From NCBI GenBank assembly GCA_026991055.1, contig JALXCE010000019.1:1-8997 (forward strand): a stretch of DNA of 8,997 nt, written 5' to 3'. The stretch comes from Caldifarciminota bacterium. GTDB lineage: Bacteria; Hydrothermota; Hydrothermia; B15-G9; WFZT01. How positions within the stretch are numbered: the first letter of the stretch is position 1; each line of letters starts with the position of its first letter. The notes beneath the pieces are model-generated. The model saw nothing but the letters and a program-made list of their open reading frames with translations, was not told the origin of the DNA and did no database searches. The position numbers were made by a program, and so were the translations under genes. Of the stretch, positions 1 to 6,062 are shown piece after piece.

Positions 1-1865
1 ATACAAACTACATAGTTTTGACTAAAACTCCGCGCTACGGCGCAGTTGTTTACAGAAAAGTCAATGGCAAATTTGAGAAAATCACAAAACAACCGGTAAA
101 GGCACTAAGTAATCCTGACCTCGTTCCTGAGGTACTTGGGGACGATTACGAAAAATTACTGGAGCTTACATCATCCCTTGATGCGAGGGATATGCTTAGA
201 AAACTGAGGCACAGCAAATTTGAGGCCGGGATACTTTCCATGACCAACATAAAAGTGGCAGAAATGCTCGGACGTATCGTTAAAGACTCACCGGTGAAGC
301 AGGGAGAAAGATATACTTACAGGGTGGTGTTTCTTAAGTTCAATGGAAAAGAATCCGCGATACAGGAGGAGAAGACCATAGAGGCTAAAGAGATTGTTCC
401 AGAGCCTTCAGAAGAAATAAGTGCTAAAGTTGATGATAAAAAGGTTGTGCTGAAATGGAATTACCGCGAATGGAAGGGTAACCCGGAAGACCTTGTGGTA
501 TTTTTTAATGTGTACCGGAAATCAAGTGGAGAGGACGCATTTAGAAAGATCAATCCGGGGCCAGTTATCAGGCAAAACGAAGGCAAAATGGAATTTGTGG
601 ACCAGTGGGTAGAAAACGGTAAAACCTATGAATACAGGGTTAGCGCTATTGATCTTATTGGCCGCGAAGGCAAGCTCTCTAAAGGGATTGAGGTAACTCC
701 TCTGGACAGGACACCACCGATGCCACCATCTGGCTTGATTGTATTAGACGGTCATGGTAAGGCAATTTTAAAATGGAATTACGGACTTGACCTTGATGCC
801 GCAGGCTATAACGTTTACCGTAGCGAGCTGATTGGCGGTGATTACGACAAAGTCAACTCCCGAGTCATTCCATTTGAAAAGCCCTATTTTGTTGATACAA
901 CTGTTAAGGCGGGGAGATATTTTTTCAAAGTAACCACTATAGATAGTGCAGGAAACGAAAGCAAGAAAAGTAACCCCATGATGGTCTTTATCAAGGATTC
1001 TGTTCCACCAGAGCCACCTGCGTCGGTGATGGCCCGCTATAAGGATGGCAAAATATCCATCTCCTGGAAGGCATCAAATTCCCCTGATCTTATGGGATAC
1101 TACGTTTATAGAGGAACTATCAGGGATAGACTCCCCAAGATTGTCAGTCATCCATTGTCGAGGGAATCGAGGAGCTTCGTTGATAAAGGTTATGGCAAAG
1201 GAGGATTTTCTGCTGGCAAAACGTATTTTGTGGGAGTTACAGCCATTGATAGCTCGAGAAACGAGAGCAAGCTCATCGTGGTGAATGTAGTCATTCCTGA
1301 CTCAGAACCCCCAAGACCACCTGCATTTGCAAAGGCTAAGCTTACAAAATCCGGTTTTGTAAAATTGAGAATCATGCCATCCCCCTCGCTTGATGTCGGG
1401 AAGTATCGAATTTATCGGTCTGATGAGAAGAAACCCGTTGCAGAGCTCCCAGTGGGAAGGCATTTCCTGATTGATAGTAATGTAACTTCGGGGAAAACCT
1501 ATACATACAGTGTGTCTGCAGTTGATACAGCAGGAAATGAAAGCAAAAGGGTCGAGACGAAACCCGTGTTTGTAAAGGATTTGGCTGCCCCGGCTGCACC
1601 TCAGAAAATAAAAGGTTTTTATGGCAAAGAAGGTGTGAGGCTTGTCTGGTCGGTATCAAGTGCACCTGACCTAAAAGGTTATAATGTGTACCGCTCTGAT
1701 TTACCCAATGGAAGATATGAAAGATTGAATAAAAAACCTATAAAATCCACTGAGTTCAACGATGCATCAGGCAGGAGTTTTCATTTTTACAAAATCTCCA
1801 CAGTTGATAAATCCGGGAATGAAACACTTTCCAGCTTCATAAGACCGGTTAAAGAGAAAGAATAG
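1..1865 (+). CDS. Fibronectin type III repeat protein, 5' end outside window
   Basis: The frame is open from base 3 to the left edge, so the gene is 5'-truncated. The in-frame TTG at 18 lies inside a domain, has no visible Shine-Dalgarno, and is probably not the start. Counting that TTG as residue 1, five FN3 domains follow at about 127-229, 231-326, 328-427, 429-520 and 523-611. Most open with a PPxPP-like linker and share a central YxVYR strand, a GKTY/F-strand motif and an (A/V)xD..GNES G-strand ending. Residues 1-125 look like another FN3 domain with a helical insertion at about 30-92. FN3 domains are binding or spacer modules; in bacteria they occur in secreted enzymes and surface proteins. 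No catalytic domain or sorting signal is visible in this part, and the signal peptide, if any, is upstream. The stop directly abuts the next ATG, so it is the first visible gene of the operon. The FN3 call is firm; its role is unknown. Confidence 0.9.
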   Translation, partial: TNYIVLTKTPRYGAVVYRKVNGKFEKITKQPVKALSNPDLVPEVLGDDYEKLLELTSSLDARDMLRKLRHSKFEAGILSMTNIKVAEMLGRIVKDSPVKQGERYTYRVVFLKFNGKESAIQEEKTIEAKEIVPEPSEEISAKVDDKKVVLKWNYREWKGNPEDLVVFFNVYRKSSGEDAFRKINPGPVIRQNEGKMEFVDQWVENGKTYEYRVSAIDLIGREGKLSKGIEVTPLDRTPPMPPSGLIVLDGHGKAILKWNYGLDLDAAGYNVYRSELIGGDYDKVNSRVIPFEKPYFVDTTVKAGRYFFKVTTIDSAGNESKKSNPMMVFIKDSVPPEPPASVMARYKDGKISISWKASNSPDLMGYYVYRGTIRDRLPKIVSHPLSRESRSFVDKGYGKGGFSAGKTYFVGVTAIDSSRNESKLIVVNVVIPDSEPPRPPAFAKAKLTKSGFVKLRIMPSPSLDVGKYRIYRSDEKKPVAELPVGRHFLIDSNVTSGKTYTYSVSAVDTAGNESKRVETKPVFVKDLAAPAAPQKIKGFYGKEGVRLVWSVSSAPDLKGYNVYRSDLPNGRYERLNKKPIKSTEFNDASGRSFHFYKISTVDKSGNETLSSFIRPVKEKE

Positions 1866-3806
1866 ATGCGAAGATTTAGACCCCTGATATTTCTTTTTTG
1901 GGCACTTCCGGTTTTTGCCTCAATAGTGGATCTAACACCGGGCAAAAATCTTTTGAAAGATGGTGAATATGTGAAGGCAAGGGATTTTTTCAGACATGCC
2001 CTGATAATGGACCCGGGAGACCCTGAGATTTATCTCTACCTCGGATACTCTTTCCTTGGTATGGGAGAGCAGGATAGTGCTGAATATTACGCTACCAGGG
2101 GGCTATCAATTAGTCCCGATAACTTGAGTTTTAAATTATTGAAGCTTTCCTCGCTAATGAGAAATGGAGAATGGGGTAAGGCTCTCAGGTGGGCAGAGCG
2201 GATAAAGGAGGAACACCCTGATGATTCCCTTTCAAATGTTGCCCTTTTTGAGACATATTTCAACTACGGAGCCGCACTTTACTCTCGAGGGCAAAAGGAT
2301 AGTGCACTTATTTATTTCAAAAAAGCTTTGAAGATCAGTCCACGAAGTCCCGCTGTATACACAAACATAGCGATAATTTTTTACGAAAAAGGGGAGCTGG
2401 ATTCATCTCTTTTTTACGTGAAGAGAGGGCTTGAGCGTTTTCCAGCAAATCCGCAGTTGCTCAAAGCCGAGGCTCAGATTTTTGCGAAGGAAAACAGGCT
2501 AAAGGAACTTAAAAGTGTCTTTGGCACACTCGTTACCGTGGAGCCCCGAAATATTGACCTGTGGCTCAAATTTGCCCTGATTTACCGCTCAACAGGCAAA
2601 GTAGATAGTGCAATCTACATCTACAAAAAGCTCATTCGGGAATATCCGGATTCATTTAGAGTTTACGAGCAGTATGCAGGTCTGTACGAGGGGATTTTTG
2701 ATTATCCGAAAGTCAGGCAAATTTATGCAATTTATTCGAGAAAACACCCAGGCGATGTGAGAGCAATTTTGAAGATAGCGGAAACCTTTGAAAACGAAAG
2801 GGAATATGACAGCGCACTTGTCTATTACAGGAGAGCAGCCAAACTTTCACCCGATGATAAAGAATTGAAGGTAAAGATTCCAGAGATGCTCGTTAAATTG
2901 GGAAAGAAAAACGAGGCCGCTGCTTCCTACAGGAATTTGATAAAGGAGTATCCGGTTAACATTAACCTCTGGAAGGCTCTGGGACTTTTGCTGGAAGAAA
3001 GAGACAGTTCGCTCGTGTTTTATAGACAGATGGCTTCGCGATTCCCCATTTCACCGTATCCCTATGCACGGATTGGCATAATTTTTTACAGAGATTCGTT
3101 GTTAGATAGTGCGAGTGTGTATCTGAAGCGAGCCGTTGAGCTAAAAAGTGAGCAGGCCGAGGTTTATTACGACCTTGCAAAAATTTATTTTGGTGATGGA
3201 GACAAAAGAAGAGGTAAACTTGTGGTGAGAATTGCTTTCAGGACGTTGACAGGGAAGATAGCGAATCTTGGACGTGTGATTCAGAGTAATGAGAATATAC
3301 TCGAGCTCCAGAAACATGCAGATGAGATCAAAATGTTTGAGAATACCAATGATTACCTTCAAAAGTTGCTCGCTCTGCTTCAGGAAAATGTGAGTGATAG
3401 CGAGTATTTTCAGTTTTTAAATTCTCTTGAAAGAAGGTACCCTCGAAGTTTTCTCGTTCTAAAATCTCTCACAAAATATTACCTTGAGCACGGGGAGACC
3501 CGCAAGGCACTTACATACGCAACAAAGCTTGTAGAAGTTAATCCCTCTATTGGTGAGAACCACTATCTGAGGGGGAAGGTGCTCATAAACACAGGTAACC
3601 TTAACGGAGCCTATATCGAGTTCGCAAAGGCCCTTGATAGCGGTGTCGAGACCCCTGAATTTGCGAGGGATTTTATTGCACTTGGAGAAAAGGTGGGCAG
3701 GCTTGATGAAACTGTTAAACAACTAAGGAAAATAGATAATCCAGAGGTCAAAAAAATTTTAAAGGAGTATGATTCTCCCGTGGAGAATCATAAAAGGAGA
3801 GGATGA
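1866..3806 (+). CDS. Secreted (periplasmic) tetratricopeptide repeat protein
   Basis: This 646-residue protein begins with a short basic N-terminus and a hydrophobic stretch ending VFA-S, which reads as a Sec signal peptide cleaved near residue 18. There is no lipobox Cys. The rest is almost entirely TPR helix pairs of about 34 residues, roughly 15 of them from residue 26 to 625. Clear units lie around 53-86, 124-160, 162-195, 230-263, 298-331, 398-431 and 563-595. About 460-520 is less regular. Many repeats use the helix-B start DSA/DSS followed by an aromatic and a basic pair, then a P-x-(D/S/N) turn. TPR arrays are protein-protein scaffolds, and the signal peptide puts this one in the periplasm. 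The ATG at 1866 touches the previous stop (1863-1865) and has only a weak purine-rich upstream stretch, so translation is probably coupled. The 3' end overlaps the next gene. Its partner is unknown; the neighbouring FN3 and barrel proteins are the obvious candidates. Confidence 0.9.
   Translation: MRRFRPLIFLFWALPVFASIVDLTPGKNLLKDGEYVKARDFFRHALIMDPGDPEIYLYLGYSFLGMGEQDSAEYYATRGLSISPDNLSFKLLKLSSLMRNGEWGKALRWAERIKEEHPDDSLSNVALFETYFNYGAALYSRGQKDSALIYFKKALKISPRSPAVYTNIAIIFYEKGELDSSLFYVKRGLERFPANPQLLKAEAQIFAKENRLKELKSVFGTLVTVEPRNIDLWLKFALIYRSTGKVDSAIYIYKKLIREYPDSFRVYEQYAGLYEGIFDYPKVRQIYAIYSRKHPGDVRAILKIAETFENEREYDSALVYYRRAAKLSPDDKELKVKIPEMLVKLGKKNEAAASYRNLIKEYPVNINLWKALGLLLEERDSSLVFYRQMASRFPISPYPYARIGIIFYRDSLLDSASVYLKRAVELKSEQAEVYYDLAKIYFGDGDKRRGKLVVRIAFRTLTGKIANLGRVIQSNENILELQKHADEIKMFENTNDYLQKLLALLQENVSDSEYFQFLNSLERRYPRSFLVLKSLTKYYLEHGETRKALTYATKLVEVNPSIGENHYLRGKVLINTGNLNGAYIEFAKALDSGVETPEFARDFIALGEKVGRLDETVKQLRKIDNPEVKKILKEYDSPVENHKRRG
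3770..3790 (+). promoter_or_regulatory. Perfect hairpin just upstream of the barrel gene's ribosome binding site
   Basis: TGATTCTCC (3770-3778) and GGAGAATCA (3782-3790) are exact inverted repeats with a 3-nt CGT loop, lying within the last codons of the TPR gene. The hairpin ends 5 nt before the Shine-Dalgarno. It is not followed by a T-run, so it is not a terminator. TCTCC (3774-3778) could pair either with the hairpin partner or with GGAGA of the Shine-Dalgarno (3796-3800), so the stem may keep the ribosome site free or stabilise the mRNA junction. The structure is visible; its role is inferred. Confidence 0.5.
3794..3799 (+). promoter_or_regulatory. Shine-Dalgarno AAGGAG deciding the barrel gene start
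   Basis: AAGGAG lies 3 nt before ATG 3803 and 6 nt before ATG 3806. The longer spacing is the more usual one, which favours the second ATG. It is the strongest ribosome site on the plus strand of this window. Confidence 0.7.
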
Positions 3807-5359
3807 TGAAAAGAGTAGTTTTTGGAGTTTTGATTCCGTTTTTTATGTTTGCCGAGGGGATAAGTTTTAATGGCAGATTTAACGTGGGGTTTACATCCAG
3901 ACCTGTACGGAGAGACACGGTCAACCCGGCAAACACGCTTCAGATCGGAATTGGGGGAGGAATCAATATTTTTGGCATAAGTGCTGGTCTTAATTTATTT
4001 TTCAATTCCGATGACAAATTCACACCGAGGGCAAGTTCCTTTTACTCTCTCACCCCTACATGGGGGTGGGGTAGGGCATATATTGGAGATTTTGCTCCAT
4101 CGTTTTCCAGTTTTTCTCTTTCCGGTGTCTCGATGAGAGGTGGTGGACTGGAGCTTTTTCCGGGAAAGTTTAATCTGTTTATCGTCTCCGGAGTTGTGAA
4201 GGGTGCAGAGAAGGATTCGACTTCATCTTCTTATTCAAAGTACATGTGGGGTGTGAAGTTAGGCTTTGGAAAGAGCTCACGGGCAAATATTTCTATACTC
4301 AACTCAAAGGATATCCCATCATCACTTGAGGATTCTTTAAGGGGTAACAAAACACCAGAAGAGAATTGGGTTTTTGAAATCGGCAATAGAGTTGTGATAA
4401 AGAAGATTTTTAGCATAAAGGCAACAGGGGCAGTATCAATGCTAACGAGGAATATCTATGCCTCACCAGTTACAGGTAAAAGGGTACCATCCTGGCTAAA
4501 GAGCGGCTTAAACCTCAACCTTTCAAGTAATGTTGACTATGCCTACAGCATAAAAACTGGACTGAGGCTGAAGAAAGCTATTTTAAACTACCGGCATTCA
4601 TATATAGGCCCTGGATTTGAATCGCATGGTCTCGCAGGAATTGCCAATGATAGGGTAGAGGACGGTGGTAGTATTAATTTCTCTCTTGGAAGATACGGGA
4701 GTCTGGGGGCCAGTGGAAGCTATTATCGAGACAATCTTGTGGGGTTGAAAGACAGTGACACGAGGAATTTAATTGCCAATGTATTTCTCTCTCTTGTGCC
4801 TACAAGAAAACTTTCTTTTACAACCACGGCAATGATGAACAGGATGAATAGGAATTCGGCTCAAAGTGATACCCAGAGTGTAAGTAATCGTAGCGTAAGC
4901 CTCAGTGTATCCTCATCTTACAGACCTTCTAAAAAAGTGAGTCTGGGGATAAATTCTTCTATTACCGAAGCAGAAGTTTTAACGATTTTCAACGATGTAA
5001 AAACCAGGATAATCGCAACGGGAGCAAGACTTAATCACAGGTTGGCCAGAAGTTTTAGCTACGGCCTTGGATTTGGTGTGGTCAGTACAAACTCTGATAC
5101 GTTAAATGAGACCTCGTTGACCCCCTCTATTAACATAAGATTTGTGCCTGGCAAGAAGCTAAGATTTATGTTTGGCCTGAGAAGTGGTATTTCTAAAAAA
5201 CGAAATTTTCTCGGCACAAACGTAAGGGGAATTGTGCGCGTGACATCCCGTGATGCCGTAACCCTGAGACTCACATCGGAAAATTACACAGATTCAACAC
5301 CACCCACACTTACAATCCACCTATCCTATTCCCGAGCCTTTGGGAAAAAGGTGTATTGA
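3806..5359 (+). CDS. Predicted outer-membrane beta-barrel protein
   Basis: Two adjacent ATGs (3803 and 3806) are possible. The second is preferred because GGAG at 3796-3799 lies 6 nt before it but only 3 nt before the first. The 517-residue product starts with a signal peptide (KR, then a hydrophobic run, ending near FMFA at residue 16). The mature part is rich in Gly, Ser, Asn and aromatic residues, with alternating polar/hydrophobic strands throughout and no helical TM segment, and it ends in Tyr. This is the pattern of an outer-membrane barrel whose last strand is read by the BAM machinery. A GDFAPSFSSFSLSG motif (about 94-107) followed by RGGG, and a GPGFESHG motif (about 268-275), recall barrel proteins of FCB-type bacteria. 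The start codon shares a base with the TPR gene's stop, so the two are translationally coupled. Substrate and function are not recognisable; a porin-like, export or anchoring role for the FN3 protein is inference. Confidence 0.78.
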   Translation: MKRVVFGVLIPFFMFAEGISFNGRFNVGFTSRPVRRDTVNPANTLQIGIGGGINIFGISAGLNLFFNSDDKFTPRASSFYSLTPTWGWGRAYIGDFAPSFSSFSLSGVSMRGGGLELFPGKFNLFIVSGVVKGAEKDSTSSSYSKYMWGVKLGFGKSSRANISILNSKDIPSSLEDSLRGNKTPEENWVFEIGNRVVIKKIFSIKATGAVSMLTRNIYASPVTGKRVPSWLKSGLNLNLSSNVDYAYSIKTGLRLKKAILNYRHSYIGPGFESHGLAGIANDRVEDGGSINFSLGRYGSLGASGSYYRDNLVGLKDSDTRNLIANVFLSLVPTRKLSFTTTAMMNRMNRNSAQSDTQSVSNRSVSLSVSSSYRPSKKVSLGINSSITEAEVLTIFNDVKTRIIATGARLNHRLARSFSYGLGFGVVSTNSDTLNETSLTPSINIRFVPGKKLRFMFGLRSGISKKRNFLGTNVRGIVRVTSRDAVTLRLTSENYTDSTPPTLTIHLSYSRAFGKKVY

Positions 5360-5456
5360 GCCTTAGACCTTTTAAGCAAAGACCATCGTTTCATACTGAT
5401 ATGACCATGAAGAGAATATGAATGAGAATATTGCCCCTACTCTTTCTCTATTTCTG

Positions 5457-5482
5457 CGCACAAAGTGTGTGAGTAGGTTTTT
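5457..5482 (+). terminator. Weak candidate terminator of the three-gene operon
   Basis: CGCACA (5457-5462) pairs with TGTGTG (5466-5471), including one G-T wobble, around an AAG loop. A run of five T follows at 5478-5482. The stem is short and the T-run starts 6 nt after it, so this is a poor intrinsic terminator, but it is the first one after the barrel gene's stop. Confidence 0.25.
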
Positions 5483-5496
5483 GCCGCTTGGGTATC

Positions 5497-5511
5497 ACAA
5501 GCTTCGCTTGT
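5497..5511. repeat. Small palindrome with TTC loop
   Basis: ACAAGC (5497-5502) and GCTTGT (5506-5511) form a perfect 6-bp stem around TTC. The core GCTTCGC is the same as in the larger palindrome at 5699-5721. T-rich sequence (to about 5535) follows on the plus strand, so it may contribute to termination of the operon. Confidence 0.45.
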
Positions 5512-5615
5512 TAGGATTGTTCTTTTTGCTGTTTTGGGCACGTAGGATGAGTTTATGATGTGTAAAAACTGGTATAACTTGTAAGTTAAATAATTTCAAC
5601 TTGCCCCAGAATCCT

Positions 5616-5660
5616 CCTCTCCCCGCATAAATACTTGCAGGGAGAGGTTTGATGAGGGGC
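5616..5660. repeat. Dispersed palindromic repeat, copy A
   Basis: CCTCTCCC (5616-5623) pairs with GGGAGAGG (5640-5647), extended by GCA/TGC after one mismatch, around a loop of about 8 nt. A tail GATGAGGGGC then AACATCT matches the tail of copy B (TGAGGGC then TACATCT) apart from a 2-nt length difference. The two are therefore homologous copies, not chance palindromes. Confidence 0.7.
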
Positions 5661-5694
5661 AACATCTGAAAAAATCTTTATAAAAATCTATAAA

Positions 5695-5734
5695 TCTCCC
5701 TCTCCCGCTTCGCGGGAGAGGATTGGGGTGAGGG
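5695..5734. repeat. Dispersed palindromic repeat, copy B
   Basis: CCTCTCCCGC (5699-5708) and GCGGGAGAGG (5712-5721) form a perfect 10-bp stem around a TTC loop, followed by ATTGGGGTGAGGG. The 14 bases from 5695 to 5708 recur exactly at 5927-5940 (copy E). This sequence type is widespread in intergenic regions of unrelated bacteria and often gives spurious translations containing PHPNPLPR, as it does here on the minus strand. Confidence 0.75.
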
Positions 5735-5772
5735 CCTACATCTTTAAGAATTTCTTCACCATTCTCCTCTAA

Positions 5773-5805
5773 CCCCTCCTTCCTCAAGGAAGGAGGGGGA
5801 TTTTT
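5773..5805 (+). terminator. Palindrome C: long C/T-G/A hairpin followed by TTTTT
   Basis: The 12-base arms 5773-5784 (CCCCTCCTTCCT) and 5787-5798 (AGGAAGGAGGGG) are perfectly complementary around CA. Two bases later comes TTTTT (5801-5805). By structure it is the best plus-strand intrinsic terminator in the gap. It lies about 410 nt beyond the barrel gene's stop, so it would act as a backup terminator, or it may simply be a member of the repeat family that happens to have a T-run. Confidence 0.5.
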
Positions 5806-5852
5806 GGGTGAAAGTTTCAAACTGTCTTGCTGGCTTAAGCGCTAATAGAACT

Positions 5853-5885
5853 CCCTCCCTTCCTCTGGAAGGGAGGGCTGGGGTG
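5853..5885. repeat. Dispersed palindromic repeat, copy D
   Basis: CCCTCCCTTCC (5853-5863) and GGAAGGGAGGG (5867-5877) form a perfect 11-bp stem around TCT, followed by CTGGGGTGG. It closely resembles palindrome C in arm sequence and B in its TGGGGTG tail. No T-run lies on either side, so it is not a terminator. Confidence 0.65.
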
Positions 5886-5926
5886 GAATGGATGGTTACG
5901 TAATTTTTTCAATCAAAATCCATTAT

Positions 5927-5965
5927 TCTCCCTCTCCCGCAAAGCGGGAAATGGAGAAGTTAGAG
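5927..5965. repeat. Dispersed palindromic repeat, copy E (degenerate)
   Basis: TCCCGC (5935-5940) pairs with GCGGGA (5944-5949) around AAA. An outer CTCC/GGAG stem (5928-5931 and 5953-5956) is separated from it by mismatches. The left arm is identical to copy B over 14 bases, but the right arm has diverged, so this reads as a decayed copy. Confidence 0.6.
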
Positions 5966-5992
5966 GAGAATTGGGATCGGGAACAACGATTT

Positions 5993-6041
5993 AAAAAGGT
6001 GGTGGGGCACGAAGTGCGTACGCACTTCGTGCCCCACCACC
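5993..6041 (-). terminator. Perfect 44-bp palindrome plus T-run: terminator of the Clp ATPase gene
   Basis: Bases 5998-6041 are exactly self-complementary, centred on GTAC at 6018-6021, with 22-base arms beginning GGTGGTGGGGCACG. Read on the minus strand, the hairpin lies 21 nt beyond the TAA at 6065-6063 and is followed directly by TTTTT (complement of 5997-5993), the classical intrinsic terminator arrangement. On the plus strand it is followed by AACACATCG, so it terminates efficiently in one direction only. Each arm also contains a GCAC-GAA-GTGC mini-hairpin (or its complement), giving an alternative fold. Confidence 0.85.
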
Positions 6042-6062
6042 AACACATCGCTCAACATTTTC

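Larger units (their letters stand above)
5360..5615. other. Intergenic stretch without a convincing gene
   Basis: This is the first 256 bases of the 703-bp gap between the convergent barrel and Clp genes. No protein of recognisable family is encoded. It holds short hairpins only: 5391-5404 (5-bp stem, CTGA loop), 5457-5471, 5497-5511 and 5575-5588 (TAACTT/AAGTTA). The T-rich stretch at 5511-5535 follows one of them. No tRNA, rRNA or riboswitch pattern was seen. Confidence 0.6.
5761..5971. repeat. Long-range inverted repeat enclosing palindromes C-E
   Basis: ATTCTCCTCTAAC (5761-5773) and GTTAGAGGAGAAT (5959-5971) are exact 13-base inverse complements 185 bp apart. They could close a large branched structure holding hairpins C (sharing one edge base), D and E, or be the ends of a nested repeat insertion. 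Confidence 0.45.

Noticed and set aside
18..20. TTG as the true start of the FN3 gene
   Set aside because: The frame stays open to the left edge (codons for TNYIV precede it), there is no Shine-Dalgarno, and the start would fall inside an FN3 domain.
5418..5558. 46-codon plus-strand reading frame with a hydrophobic, basic-ended C-terminus
   Set aside because: It overlaps two hairpins, has only a weak purine stretch before its ATG and no recognisable homology; its hydrophobic end comes from a T-rich stretch. A small membrane peptide cannot be excluded, but I would not annotate it.
5596..5820. 74-codon minus-strand reading frame containing PHPNPLPRSGRGR
   Set aside because: It is a translation of the palindromic repeats A-C, a well-known source of spurious proteins.
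5616..6041. CRISPR array
   Set aside because: The repeats are unequal palindromes at irregular spacing without conserved direct repeats or uniform spacers, and no cas gene is present.
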